Positions 53,875 to 63,690 of a stretch of DNA of 64,000 nucleotides are shown piece by piece. The notes under the pieces were generated by a model that searched no databases, was not told the origin of the DNA, and saw only the letters and a list, made by a program, of their open reading frames with translations. Position 1 is the first letter of the stretch. Each line of letters opens with the position of its first letter. The stretch is from Pseudomonas japonica (lineage in GTDB: Bacteria; Pseudomonadota; Gammaproteobacteria; Pseudomonadales; Pseudomonadaceae): contig NZ_JAAMQU010000009.1 in the NCBI RefSeq assembly GCF_013522925.1, positions 124,001 through 188,000 on the forward strand. The letters run 5' to 3'. A program made the translations under genes and the position numbers.

Positions 53875-54600
53875 ATGCTGATTGCCCACCTCTCAGATCT
53901 GCACATCAGGCCCAAGGGTTTGCTCTATCAGGGCTTGGTCGATTCGAACAGGATGGGTGAGCAGGCGATTGCACACCTGAATCTGCTCAGGCCCCGACCG
54001 GACGTTGTGATAATTACCGGCGACCTGGTAGATGAGGGCCTACCGGAAGAATACGAAATGGCGCGGGCGTTGCTGGCGGGTATCGAGCAGCCGTTGTTGA
54101 TGATTCCCGGTAACCATGATGATCGGGCGTTGCTGCGTTCTAGCTTTTCGCAACCGTACCTCTCTTCAACCGGAGGGCCTATGCACTTCAATGCCGACGA
54201 CCTTGGGCCGGTGCGGATCATTGGAGTAGACGTGACCGTGCCAGGGGAACATTACGGCGACATGACCGAAGCGGCTCGGCTCTGGCTCGATACAGCACTC
54301 GCCCGGGAGCTCGCGCGCCCTACCCTCCTCATGCTTCACCAACCGCCGTTCCTGAGCGGCATTCCCTATATCGACACCTATGCCTGCCGAAACGCAGACA
54401 GGCTTCGCGAGGTCGTGCAGGGCTATCCCGCGATAGAGCGTGTGGTGTGCGGGCACATTCACCGCTCGATGCAATTACGTTTTGGCGGAACAGTCCTGTG
54501 CACCGCCCCCAGTACCACCACTGCAATCGGGCTGGCGCTGGATGCTGAAGCGGAAGAGGCTTCCTATATCGAACCGCCTGCGCTGCTGCTCCATCATTAG
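53875..54600 (+). CDS. Calcineurin-like phosphodiesterase (CpdA/GpdQ-type)
   Basis: 241 residues with the complete class III phosphodiesterase metal set: SDLH near residue 8-10, GDLVD, GNHDD and GHIH. It resembles CpdA/GpdQ-like enzymes that hydrolyse cyclic nucleotides or glycerophosphodiesters with two metals in the cytosol. The exact substrate is open. A good AAGGACA ribosome site precedes the ATG. Monocistronic, convergent with a LysR gene. Confidence 0.85.
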   Translation: MLIAHLSDLHIRPKGLLYQGLVDSNRMGEQAIAHLNLLRPRPDVVIITGDLVDEGLPEEYEMARALLAGIEQPLLMIPGNHDDRALLRSSFSQPYLSSTGGPMHFNADDLGPVRIIGVDVTVPGEHYGDMTEAARLWLDTALARELARPTLLMLHQPPFLSGIPYIDTYACRNADRLREVVQGYPAIERVVCGHIHRSMQLRFGGTVLCTAPSTTTAIGLALDAEAEEASYIEPPALLLHH

Positions 54601-54703
54601 AAACCGGACACGGGGCTGATTACCCACTGGGTTCCCATCGGCACGTTTCCCGGGCCACTGCCATTTGCCTGAGCGGCCAGCCGGATCGCTCGAAGCCCCG
54701 CAA

Positions 54704-55618
54704 TCACAGCGTGGTGGTCTTTCCGTTGCGATCCAGTTCAAACACCTTGTTGCCTTGCAATGTCTCCTTCAACCAGCGTTCAGCCTTGCCCAAGGGCCTT
54801 TGGCGGGCCCATAAAAGGTCGACCCCAATTTGCCAGTCGGTATGCGGGTAGGCCGAGAGTTGCAGTTCTACCAATTCGCCGTCGGCCAACTCGCGCTGTA
54901 TGAGTTGACGGGGCAACGTTGCCCAGCCGAGCCCCGCCCGAACCATTTCCAGCAGCACCGGGTAGCTTTCCGCTTGCCACAATTGGGTTGAGCGCAGGTA
55001 TTCGCTGCTGGGCAGTTTGCTTGCGTGGGCACTGAAGGCCAGACGCCGATGGACGTGAAGGTCGTCGAACGTCACGGTATCGAGCTGCGCCAGCGGATGG
55101 CTGGGATGGCACACGTGCAGCATGATCAATTTGCCCAATTGCTGGAACTCCAGCTCCTTGGAATAGCCCGGTTGTGAAAACGCCACGCCGAGCACCGCCT
55201 CGCCACTGCTTACCAACTCACTGACGTCGCCATGGACCGGATGGCGGATGATCAGGTCGACGAAGGGAAACGCCTGCTCGAACGCCTTGAGGGCCGGCAT
55301 GACCGGCCCGTACGGCGTTTCAATGGCAAGCGTAAGGCTGGGCTCCACGTTTTCCGAAAGGCATTGGGCATGTGCCTCGAAGGTCATGCACCGCTCGAGC
55401 ACGGCTTCGGCCTGGATCAGCAGTTTATGGCCGCTGGCGGTGAGTTGCGGGCTGCGGTTGGTGCGGTCGAACAGGTCGACGCCAAGGTCGGTTTCCAGGT
55501 TGGCAATCGCGGCGCTGATGGTCGATTGAGTCTTGCCCAATGCACGACCCGCCGCGGAGAACGATCCGCTTTTAACCACTTGTATAAACATCTGCAGTTG
55601 GTCGACTGAGAAGCGCAA
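54704..55618 (-). CDS. LysR-family transcriptional regulator
   Basis: 304 residues from a TTG at 55618 that has AGGAG 8 bases upstream and gives the expected start LRFSVDQLQMFIQVVKSGSF; no ATG fits. Helix-turn-helix in the first 60 residues (GRALGKTQSTISAAIANLE), effector domain after it. Divergent from the NCS2 permease-deaminase operon across 209 bases, so the probable regulator of purine/pyrimidine uptake there. Confidence 0.85.
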   Translation of the reverse strand: MRFSVDQLQMFIQVVKSGSFSAAGRALGKTQSTISAAIANLETDLGVDLFDRTNRSPQLTASGHKLLIQAEAVLERCMTFEAHAQCLSENVEPSLTLAIETPYGPVMPALKAFEQAFPFVDLIIRHPVHGDVSELVSSGEAVLGVAFSQPGYSKELEFQQLGKLIMLHVCHPSHPLAQLDTVTFDDLHVHRRLAFSAHASKLPSSEYLRSTQLWQAESYPVLLEMVRAGLGWATLPRQLIQRELADGELVELQLSAYPHTDWQIGVDLLWARQRPLGKAERWLKETLQGNKVFELDRNGKTTTL

Positions 55619-55827
55619 CGCAATGACTCCTGTTCGCAAAGGGCGATTCCTGTATGGGCCGCTTGATTGTGCCGCGTGCGCGCCATCGAAAAAAGCGATA
55701 GTTGCCAATTTGTTTCATCGCTGGAAACGCTCAACCATGGCCCCGCATCCATTGAGCTCCCGGGGCCAACGTGCACCCCGAGACTGTGCCCAATCACTCC
55801 ATACGCTGCACTTCAGGAGCTTGTGAC

Positions 55828-57168
55828 ATGAATACACAACGCATTCATCCGGTGGACGAGGTTCTGCCCCTGCGGCAGTTGTTCACGTTCGGCTTGCAGC
55901 ATGTGCTGGTGATGTACGCCGGGGCAGTTGCGGTGCCGTTGATTCTGGGAAGCGCGATGGGGCTGAGCTCGGCGCAGATCATTTTGCTGATCAATGCCAA
56001 CCTGCTGACTTCCGGTTTAGCCACGCTGGTTCAGACGCTCGGCTTCTGGAAGTTCGGTGCGCGCCTGCCCTTGATCCAAGGCTGCTCGTTCATTGCGCTT
56101 GCACCCATGATCATGATCGGCAAAGAGTTCGGGCTCAGTCAGATCTTCGGCGCGGTGATTGTCGCAGGCTTCATTACCATTGCGTTGGCACCCGTATTCA
56201 GCCGCCTGCTTCGCTTCTTTCCGCCGGTGGTCATTGGCAGCCTGATCACAATCATCGGTATCTCGCTGATGCCGGCTGCGGCGATCTGGCTGGGGGGTGG
56301 CAACCCGGACGCAGCGGATTTCGGCAGCCCGGCCAACCTGCTGCTGGGCCTGGCCACGGTCAGTGTCACGCTGGTGGTTTACGCCCGGTTCAAAAGCTTC
56401 ATCGGTAACCTTTGTGTGCTGATCGGTTTGTTGGTCGGCAGCCTGATCGCCGCAGCCTGTGGCATGACTCAATTCAGCCGGGTGAGCGAAGCAGCCTGGT
56501 TTGAACTCAGTGCACCGATGGCATTCGGGGCGCCAGAGTTTTCGCTGGCGCCCATCTTGATCATGACCCTGGCCATGTTGGTGATCATGGCCGAGACCAC
56601 CGGCAACTGCCTGGCCATCGGCAAACTGACTGGCAAACCGACCACCCAGCAAACGCTGGGCAATGCGTTCCGCGCCGACGGCCTGTCGACCATGGTCGGT
56701 GGCCTGTTCAACAGTTTCCCCTACAACGCCTTCACCCAGAATACCGGCCTGATTGCGCTATCCAATATCAAGAGCCGCTTCGTCGTGGCCGCGGCCGGCG
56801 CGATCCTGGTGCTGATGGGACTGTTCCCCAAGCTTGGCGCGTTGATCGCGGCGGTGCCCACCCCGGTGCTGGGTGGCTGCGCAATCGTCATGTTTGGCAT
56901 GACCACAGTGGCGGGGATTCAGGAGTTGTCGCGCGTGCAGTTCGAGGGTACTCGCAACGGCATCATCGTCGCGGTCTCGGTCAGTGTGGGTGTGCTGCCG
57001 ATGTCCTTTCCGGCGTTGTTCGAACACGCCGGCTCCACACTGAAACTGGTTCTCGACAGCGGGATATTTCTTGGCGCGCTCACTGCGATCGTGCTCAACG
57101 TACTGCTTAACACTGAAAAAAAATTGACCGACAACGTCGGCGTCTCAACGGCTGAACTGGCCGATTGA
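55828..57168 (+). CDS. NCS2-family nucleobase:cation symporter (xanthine/uracil permease type)
   Basis: 446 residues with about 14 helices; family landmarks FGLQHVLVMYAGAVAVPLIL, SFIALAPMIMIGKEFG, the AETTGNCLAIGKLTGKP signature with catalytic-site Glu, and FNSFPYNAFTQNTGLIALS. It imports a purine or uracil with a proton. AGGAGC precedes the ATG at 55828. The adjacent deaminase (31-base gap) argues for a purine such as guanine or adenine as substrate. Confidence 0.9.
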   Translation: MNTQRIHPVDEVLPLRQLFTFGLQHVLVMYAGAVAVPLILGSAMGLSSAQIILLINANLLTSGLATLVQTLGFWKFGARLPLIQGCSFIALAPMIMIGKEFGLSQIFGAVIVAGFITIALAPVFSRLLRFFPPVVIGSLITIIGISLMPAAAIWLGGGNPDAADFGSPANLLLGLATVSVTLVVYARFKSFIGNLCVLIGLLVGSLIAAACGMTQFSRVSEAAWFELSAPMAFGAPEFSLAPILIMTLAMLVIMAETTGNCLAIGKLTGKPTTQQTLGNAFRADGLSTMVGGLFNSFPYNAFTQNTGLIALSNIKSRFVVAAAGAILVLMGLFPKLGALIAAVPTPVLGGCAIVMFGMTTVAGIQELSRVQFEGTRNGIIVAVSVSVGVLPMSFPALFEHAGSTLKLVLDSGIFLGALTAIVLNVLLNTEKKLTDNVGVSTAELAD

Positions 57169-57199
57169 ATGATTGTTTTCCCACTGCCCGGAGTTACCC

Positions 57200-57709
57200 A
57201 TGAATCAATTCACTCAGCTCATTCCCGCTGGGGTCAGCGAGCTGGACCTGGCATTGCTGCGCCAGACCATCACCTTGTCGCAGGCATCGAAACAGCGCGG
57301 TCGTCATCCGTTCGCAGCGTTGGTCGCTGACCGCAACGGCAAGGTAATTGTCGAAGCGGGCAACAATTCGATGCCCCCGGAGGGCGATCCTACCCAGCAC
57401 GCCGAATTGGTCGCGGCAGCCGCCGCCGCCAGGCTTTTATCTCCGCAGGAGCTTGAGCTGTGCACGCTGTACACCAGCGCTGAGCCCTGCTGTATGTGCG
57501 CCGGCGCGGTGTATTGGACCGGGATTGGGCGAGTGGTTTATGCCTTGTCAGAGCACGCGCTATTGGAGCTGACGGGTGATCATCCCGAGAACCCGACCTT
57601 CGCCCTGCCCTGTCGCGAAGTATTTGCCAGGGGCCAGCGCAAGGTGAGTGTATTGGGGCCGATGCTCGAGGCCGAGGCCAGTGAACCCCACAAGGGATTC
57701 TGGTCGTGA
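57200..57709 (+). CDS. Nucleoside/guanine deaminase-like cytidine-deaminase-fold enzyme
   Basis: 169 residues with the zinc motifs: HAEL (proton-shuttling Glu) and EPCCMCAGA (PCxxC). N-terminal GRHPFAALVADRNGKVI matches the guanine/tRNA-adenosine deaminase branch. With the permease it forms a nucleobase salvage or nitrogen-release unit. The start at 57200 follows GGAG; the ATG at 57173 is in a less likely position. Confidence 0.87.
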   Translation: MNQFTQLIPAGVSELDLALLRQTITLSQASKQRGRHPFAALVADRNGKVIVEAGNNSMPPEGDPTQHAELVAAAAAARLLSPQELELCTLYTSAEPCCMCAGAVYWTGIGRVVYALSEHALLELTGDHPENPTFALPCREVFARGQRKVSVLGPMLEAEASEPHKGFWS

Positions 57710-57789
57710 AGGGGTCTTGAACGGCGGGGCCTTGAGCGGGTCAACGCTGCCAATTACGACACGAAAGCCACGCCGTGTTACCTCAGGCT

Positions 57790-58185
57790 TCAAAACGCGG
57801 GCAGTTTGGCCACCACCTTGATCTCGAAGTCGAAGCCGTACAACCAAGTCACCCCTACGCAGGTGATATTCGGGAACGGCGCCTGCCCCCAGTATTCGGG
57901 TACAACTTCCCATATGGTTTCGAACCTCGACTCGGGGTTAACGATAAATACCGTCACGTCGACCACGTCGTCGAACGTGCAGTCGGCGGCGGCCAGTACC
58001 GCGTTCAGGTTGGTGAAAGCCAGCCGCACCTGGTCGCGCAGGTCCGGTTCGGGTGAGCCATCTTCGCGGCTGCCAACCTGGCCAGAAACAAACAGCAAAC
58101 CATTGCTGCGCACGGCCGGCGAGTAACGATTGCGCTCGTAAAGCGCTTGGCGGCCGGCTGGGAAAACAACATCGCGCTGGGTCAT
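57790..58185 (-). CDS. RidA-family enamine/imine deaminase
   Basis: 131 residues with YSPAVRSNGLLFVSGQVG and a subunit-interface block DDVVDVTVFIVNPES, as in the RidA/YjgF family, which hydrolyses reactive enamine intermediates. The usual C-terminal R.....E motif is only partly kept (PFPNITCVGVTWL), so it is a divergent member. GGAG precedes the ATG. Divergent from a LysR gene. Confidence 0.85.
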   Translation of the reverse strand: MTQRDVVFPAGRQALYERNRYSPAVRSNGLLFVSGQVGSREDGSPEPDLRDQVRLAFTNLNAVLAAADCTFDDVVDVTVFIVNPESRFETIWEVVPEYWGQAPFPNITCVGVTWLYGFDFEIKVVAKLPAF

Positions 58186-58326
58186 GGCGTTAGCTCCATC
58201 AGGGGGTCGGCTGACCCGTTATCGACAATGGAGATACGGTAGAAGCTTGCTACCCCGGGATAAACGCGCAACCCTCACCAGCACTATTTGCATATGCCAA
58301 ACAATCCCCGTTCAAGCGAGGTGTCG

Positions 58327-59223
58327 ATGGACCGTTTCGATGCAATGCAGGCCTTCGCTCGAGTGGTAGAGACGGGCAGTTTTACCAAGGCGGCCACTAC
58401 CTTGCACATGAGCAAGACCACGGTGACGCAATTGGTGCAGCAACTTGAAGCGCGCCTGCGGGTAAAACTGCTGAACCGCACCACGCGCAAAGTGAATATC
58501 ACCGCCGACGGCGCGGCCTACTACGAGCGCGTGGTGCGCCTGCTGGCCGATCTGGACGACGCCGAAACCGGGCTATCCAGTGCCGCTACCGCGCCGCGCG
58601 GGCGCCTACGCGTGGACGTGCCCAGCCCGTTTGCCAGCCATGTGCTGGTGCCGGCGATGCCGGAATTTCACCGGCGCTATCCGGATATCCAGATCGATAT
58701 GGGCGTGAGTGATCGCATGGTCGATATCATTGGCGAAAACGTCGATTGCGTTGTACGCGGCGGCGAGCTGACCGACCAATCCTTGATGGCGCGCCGCTTG
58801 GGTGACCTACAGCTTGGGGTATACGCAGCGCCGAGTTATCTGCAGCGGCTCGGCACGCCCAACCACCCGAGCGACCTGGACGGCTCGGACCATCGAGTGA
58901 TCGGTTTTCTATGGGCGCGCACCGGCAAGGCCCTGACCTATACCCTGCACCGCGGTGCGGAAAGCGTGAACGTGCAGGGCCAGCCAGTACTGTCGGTGGA
59001 TGACGGCAATGCCTATCTCGCCGCAGGGTTAGCTGGGCTGGGAGTGCTGTGGCTGCCGGACTACATGGCCAAGGCGCCTTTGGCTCGGGGCGATTTGGTG
59101 CCGCTGTTCCAGGACTGGCGCCTGGATGCCATGCCGATGTATATCGCCTACCCGCCCAACCGGCACATCAGCCTCAAGTTACGGGTTTTCATAGACTGGG
59201 TCGCTGAACTGCTGCCTGCGTGA
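58327..59223 (+). CDS. LysR-family transcriptional regulator
   Basis: 298 residues, CrgA-like: MDRFDAMQAFARVVETGSFT, KTTVTQLVQQLEARL, LLNRTTRKVNITADG, then VDVPSPFASHVLVPAMPEF. The start at 58327 follows GAGG; upstream in-frame ATGs at 58288 and 58294 have none. Divergent from ridA and probably its regulator. Confidence 0.9.
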   Translation: MDRFDAMQAFARVVETGSFTKAATTLHMSKTTVTQLVQQLEARLRVKLLNRTTRKVNITADGAAYYERVVRLLADLDDAETGLSSAATAPRGRLRVDVPSPFASHVLVPAMPEFHRRYPDIQIDMGVSDRMVDIIGENVDCVVRGGELTDQSLMARRLGDLQLGVYAAPSYLQRLGTPNHPSDLDGSDHRVIGFLWARTGKALTYTLHRGAESVNVQGQPVLSVDDGNAYLAAGLAGLGVLWLPDYMAKAPLARGDLVPLFQDWRLDAMPMYIAYPPNRHISLKLRVFIDWVAELLPA

Positions 59224-59260
59224 TCTGACCGGACCTTCCAATGAGGTAGCCACCGGGGCG

Positions 59261-60574
59261 CTATCGCTCGGCCCGCTGCTTGGCGACCTGCTCGGCAGTG
59301 GCCTGGCCTTGCTGCGCGCCGAACAGTGCGATGACATGATTGGCCAGTTGAGCGATTTCGGCGTCGGAGTATCGGTCAGCGAAGGCCGGCATCGCCTCCT
59401 GGCGGTCGCCTACCCGGAGCCTGCTGCCGTCGAGGATCGCCTGAACCACGCTGCGCGCCGAGGGGTCATTCACTGAGCGCGTGCCTAGCAGGTCGGCATA
59501 GTTCGATTGCCGCCCCTGGCCATCCCACAAATGGCAGCCAGCGCAGTCGCCAGCGAACAACCGCTCGGCGGGATCTGCGTTGCCTTCAACAGCCATCGGT
59601 AGCCCACTGCCCGGAATGAGCTGGCGAGAGGGCTGCAGGTTGACCGCATTGCCCTCCCCCGAGGCATGAGCCGGCACCGAGGCCAGGTAATGCGCCATTG
59701 CCGAAATATCCTCGGCGCTCAGGTACTGCAGGCTGTTTTCGATGACGGCCGCCATAGGCCCGGAGGCGGTGCTCCGGCCCGGCGCATGGCCACTGCTCAG
59801 GTATTGCTCAAGTTGTGCCAAGGACCAACTGCCCAGCCCGGCCTCACGATCGGCGCTGAGGTTGGGCGCGACCCAGCCCTCGATTTCGGCACCCGCCAGG
59901 TATCGCCCGCGGCTCATCGCGAACCCCAGGTTACGCGGCGTGTGGCATTCACCGCAGTGGCCGAGCGCGTCGGTCAGGTAGGCACCCCGGTTCCACTGGG
60001 CGCCCTGGCTGTCGACCGACTGATAACGCTGGTCGCGGAAAAATACCATGTCCCAGAGATGCAGGCCCCAGCGCTGATTGAACGGGAAGCCGATGGCGTT
60101 GGCGCGTCGTGGTTGGTCAACCGGCGGCAGGCTGAAGAGGTAAGCCTTGATCGCCAGCAGGTCGCGGTCGCTCATGGCGGAGTAGGAGGTATACGGCATT
60201 GCCGGGTAGAGGTGGCCTTCCGGCCCTACCCCCTGCCGCACGGCACGAATGAAGGCCCCATCTGACCAGGCGCCGATCCCGGTTACAGGGTCTGGGGTAA
60301 TGTTTGTCGAATAGAGCGTGCCGAAGGGTAATGCGAACGCGCGGCCACCAGCGAACGGCCGCCCGCCTTCGGCTGTGTGGCACGCCACGCAGTCGGCCGC
60401 CCGTGTCAGGTACTCACCGCGCTCAACGTCCGTGCGCAGCTGCGGCGGCGCGCCGTCCACCGCCGCCATGGCCGAGCTGGCCTGTGACTGCGGCGATCCA
60501 GCCAGCATCAGCGCGGCCGCAATCGCCAGCACTAGAACGCCGCCTACCGCCAGCCATTTGAAGGTCGTTTTCAT
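59261..60574 (-). CDS. Triheme cytochrome c subunit of an oxidoreductase (AdhB-like)
   Basis: 437 residues. N-terminal membrane anchor/signal (WLAVGGVLVLAIAAALMLAG) and three heme c sites, CVACH, CGECH and CAGCH, one in each of three domains, as in the cytochrome subunit of alcohol/aldehyde dehydrogenase complexes. It accepts electrons from the molybdoenzyme upstream and passes them to ubiquinol oxidase or the quinone pool. The start at 60574 follows AAGGG; 25 bases after the molybdopterin subunit gene. Confidence 0.88.
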   Translation of the reverse strand: MKTTFKWLAVGGVLVLAIAAALMLAGSPQSQASSAMAAVDGAPPQLRTDVERGEYLTRAADCVACHTAEGGRPFAGGRAFALPFGTLYSTNITPDPVTGIGAWSDGAFIRAVRQGVGPEGHLYPAMPYTSYSAMSDRDLLAIKAYLFSLPPVDQPRRANAIGFPFNQRWGLHLWDMVFFRDQRYQSVDSQGAQWNRGAYLTDALGHCGECHTPRNLGFAMSRGRYLAGAEIEGWVAPNLSADREAGLGSWSLAQLEQYLSSGHAPGRSTASGPMAAVIENSLQYLSAEDISAMAHYLASVPAHASGEGNAVNLQPSRQLIPGSGLPMAVEGNADPAERLFAGDCAGCHLWDGQGRQSNYADLLGTRSVNDPSARSVVQAILDGSRLRVGDRQEAMPAFADRYSDAEIAQLANHVIALFGAQQGQATAEQVAKQRAER

Positions 60575-60599
60575 GTACACGCCCTTGAGAGTCAACGGC

Positions 60600-62750
60600 T
60601 CATACCTTTGCCGCAAGGCGTATGGGCAACGTATAGAAGCGCCTGCCGGTGGCGGCGTGCACAGCGTTGACGAAGGCGCCGCCGACCCCCGCCGTACCGG
60701 CTTCACCCACCCCGCCCGGCGCCGCAGTGCTGGCAACGATGTCCACAATGATCTGCGGCGCCTGATTCATCCTCAGCACCGGGTAATCGTGAAAGTTGCT
60801 TTGCTGGACCTGGCCGTTCTTCAGCGTGATGTTCCCGAACAACGCCGCGCTCAGTCCGAAATTGATGCCGCCTTGCATCTGCGCCACAACGGTGTCGGGG
60901 TTTACCACCACACCGCAGTCCACCACGCAGATCACACGCTGCACGTTGATGGTGCCGCCAGGTAAAACCGTGAGCTCAACCACCTGGGCCATGTAGGTAT
61001 CCCAGGCATTGAGCAAGGCGATGCCACGGCCACTGCCCGCCGGCAAGGGCTTGGCCCAGCCGGCCAACTCGCCAACACGCCTGAGCACTTCATGAGCCCT
61101 GGCGTTTTTTCCCAGCATCGCCAATCGGTAGGCCAGAGGGTCCTGGCCGACGCGGGCGGCAAGCTCATCGATAAAGCTCTCCAGCACCAGCAGGTTGCGG
61201 GTAGCCCCTACGCCGCGCCAGAAGCCGGTGACCACGGGGCCGTCTTCCTTGATGAATTCGGAGCGGTAGTGGGGAATATCATAGGAAAACTGCGTAGAAC
61301 CTTCGGCGGAGTTCCCGTCCAGGCCATCCTTAAGCGCTCCCGGCGCCCAACGCGCCAGGTTGGACGGCCCGGCGATCTTGTGAGACATCGCGACCGGAAA
61401 GCCGTCCGGGCCCAGGGAGGCTTGCACCGAGTGGGCATACAGCCCACGAAATATCCCTTGGCTGATGTCCTCCTCGCGGCTCCAGGTGATCTTCAGCGGC
61501 GCGTTTACCTGGCGACCGATCATCACGGCCTGCTCGACGTAGTCCGTCTCCAGCCGCCGACCGAAAGCACCGCCCAATAGATACCCCTGGAGGCTGACCT
61601 GCTCCACAGGCAGGCCCAGGATTCGCGCGGCGGCGTCCCGGGCCCGTGCCGGAACCTGGGTGCCCACCCAGATGCGCGCCTGCGTGGCTTCTATGTGCAC
61701 GGTGCAATTGATCGGCTCCATGGGGGCATGGGCGAGCATGGGGTTGTAGTAGGCCGTTTCCACGCGCTGGGGGTCTGCGGCAATCACCTTCAGGGCGTCG
61801 CCGTCGTTACGCGCCAGCACCCCCGGCCGGTTCAGCGCGGCCTGCATGGTGCCCAGCAGGTCGGCTGTTGTCAGCCCGGCGTTTGGCCCGGGCGCCCAGG
61901 TGATGTCCAGCGCCGCCAGCCCTTGGCCGGCATACCAGGTGTTGTCTGCCACTACCGCCACAGCGTTGACGATCTTGATCACCGCGCGCACGCCTGGAAG
62001 CCGGAGCGCGCGCTGTTCGTCCACGGCGGCCACGGTGCCGCCCAGTTCAGGGCAGGCGCGGACCATGGCGAAGAGCATCCCGGGCAGCACGGTGTCGATC
62101 CCGAACAGCGCGCTGCCGTCGACCTTGCCGGGGGTATCCAGGCGCTTTTCTGGCCGCCCGATCAGGCGAAACTCACTGGCGGGCTTGAGGGTGATCGCGG
62201 TCGGCAGCGGCAAGCGCGCGGCAGCGTCCGCCAATTGGCCATAGCGCAATCGCCGCCCGCTGGCGGGATGGATGACCTCGCCCCGGCGGGCCTGGCATTC
62301 GCCGGCGGTAACACCCCAGCGCTGGGCAGCGGCGTCGATCAGGATCATGCGCGCGGCGGCCCCGATCTCCCGCATGGGCTGCCAGAGTGTCCTGATCGTC
62401 AGCGATCCTCCGGTGAACTGATCCATGCGCGCCCCTCCGTACAAGCGGGCATCAGGCGGCGCGTGGCGCAGTTGTACCTGGTCAAGGTCGACTTCAAGCT
62501 CCTCCGCGATCAGCATCGGCAGAGACGTATAGGTGCCCTGGCCCATCTCGATCTTCGCCATGGTCAGCGTGATACGGCCGTCGTGATCGATGCTCACGAA
62601 GGCGCTGGGCTGAAACGGCGACGACTCCGCCGCCACCACGCCCGAAGGCATGAAGCCAAACCCCACCATCAGCCCGCCGCCGAGCGCGACACCTGCCTTG
62701 AGCAAGCCGCGGCGGCTGAGGTTCACTTCGGGAAGGTTCATGATGCTCAT
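60600..62750 (-). CDS. Molybdopterin-binding large subunit (IorB-type)
   Basis: 716 residues. N-terminal twin-arginine signal [16 protein letters not shown] directs folded export. The xanthine-dehydrogenase-fold molybdopterin domain follows with [27 protein letters not shown] segments (residues ~60-85), [18 protein letters not shown] and a C-terminal [19 protein letters not shown]. It resembles isoquinoline 1-oxidoreductase beta and periplasmic aldehyde dehydrogenases. The ATG overlaps the stop of the 2Fe-2S gene (ATGA), so the subunits are made together. Confidence 0.9.
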   Translation of the reverse strand: MSIMNLPEVNLSRRGLLKAGVALGGGLMVGFGFMPSGVVAAESSPFQPSAFVSIDHDGRITLTMAKIEMGQGTYTSLPMLIAEELEVDLDQVQLRHAPPDARLYGGARMDQFTGGSLTIRTLWQPMREIGAAARMILIDAAAQRWGVTAGECQARRGEVIHPASGRRLRYGQLADAAARLPLPTAITLKPASEFRLIGRPEKRLDTPGKVDGSALFGIDTVLPGMLFAMVRACPELGGTVAAVDEQRALRLPGVRAVIKIVNAVAVVADNTWYAGQGLAALDITWAPGPNAGLTTADLLGTMQAALNRPGVLARNDGDALKVIAADPQRVETAYYNPMLAHAPMEPINCTVHIEATQARIWVGTQVPARARDAAARILGLPVEQVSLQGYLLGGAFGRRLETDYVEQAVMIGRQVNAPLKITWSREEDISQGIFRGLYAHSVQASLGPDGFPVAMSHKIAGPSNLARWAPGALKDGLDGNSAEGSTQFSYDIPHYRSEFIKEDGPVVTGFWRGVGATRNLLVLESFIDELAARVGQDPLAYRLAMLGKNARAHEVLRRVGELAGWAKPLPAGSGRGIALLNAWDTYMAQVVELTVLPGGTINVQRVICVVDCGVVVNPDTVVAQMQGGINFGLSAALFGNITLKNGQVQQSNFHDYPVLRMNQAPQIIVDIVASTAAPGGVGEAGTAGVGGAFVNAVHAATGRRFYTLPIRLAAKV

Positions 62751-63217
62751 GCCTGCTTCGACGCCTGCAGCCGGGCCGCGTGCTTGATGGCTTCACGAAT
62801 GCGAGGGTAGGTACCGCAGCGACAAATGTTGCCGCTCATGGCATTGTCGATGTCTGCATCGGTGGGTTGGGCGGTGCTGGCCAGCAGCGTGGCGGCCGCG
62901 ACGATCTGGCCTGGCTGGCAGTACCCGCACTGCACTACCTCGACGGCCAGCCAGGCGGCCTGCACCGCCTGGCCTGTCGCAGTGGCGCCAATGCCTTCGA
63001 TGGTGACGATGTGCTTGCCTTCCAGCGAACCTACCGGCAGCACGCAGGCGCGCTTGGCGTGGCCGTCCACCTGCACCGTGCAGGCCCCGCAGAGTGCCAT
63101 GCCACAGCCGAACTTGGTGCCCGTCAGCTGAGCCACGTCTCGCAGCACCCACAGCAGCGGTACATCGGGAATGACGTCGAACTCACGCGTGCTTCCATTG
63201 ATCATCAACTGGACCAA
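62747..63217 (-). CDS. [2Fe-2S] small subunit (IorA-type)
   Basis: About 156 residues. An N-terminal plant-type ferredoxin motif ([18 protein letters not shown]) and a second helical 2Fe-2S domain ([33 protein letters not shown]) are complete. I choose a TTG start at 63217, which has AGGAG 8 bases upstream and gives LVQLMINGS; the frame reaches a further ATG at 63265. It carries electrons from the molybdenum site towards the cytochrome. First gene of the three-gene operon. Confidence 0.88.
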   Translation of the reverse strand: MVQLMINGSTREFDVIPDVPLLWVLRDVAQLTGTKFGCGMALCGACTVQVDGHAKRACVLPVGSLEGKHIVTIEGIGATATGQAVQAAWLAVEVVQCGYCQPGQIVAAATLLASTAQPTDADIDNAMSGNICRCGTYPRIREAIKHAARLQASKQA

Positions 63218-63265
63218 CTGGCTCACTCCTGCAAAGGTCGGACTCTGGGCTGTTGCATACGCCAC

Positions 63266-63690
63266 TGTACGTGCAGCCCTGTCGTCGCCCTTAGCGTGTT
63301 TGTGCTGAGGATGGAAGCCGATTGCTTTTATTCGAGCGCGGCAGGCTTCGGATCGAGGAGCAGCCGGGGGGCTGATCGGGAGGTGGCAGCAGTCAGCCGC
63401 TTCATTCGTGCCCGCTGGGGCGATGCGGGGTCGGCCTTTACCGGGGACAGGTAGCCGCCTTCAGGAACGATTTTGCTCACGGCAGGCTATAGCACAGAGT
63501 GTCTATCCGGACCGTTCGGGCGCGCCCTACAGTGCAAACGCCCTGGGACGTGAATCCATACGAGGCCGCAGATAGGCTCGCTGGGCACCACTGTTTTCTC
63601 GATGTTCCACTGCCATCCTGATCTCATTCTTCACGCGGCACCTTTGTTGATGCCCGTGGCCACATGTTCTGAAAAACAGCGAGGCGCGCA
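63266..63690. other. Intergenic divergent promoter region
   Basis: About 425 bases between the iorAB-cytochrome operon (minus) and the hydrolase gene (plus). No gene, repeat or clear promoter motif could be supported. Confidence 0.4.
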
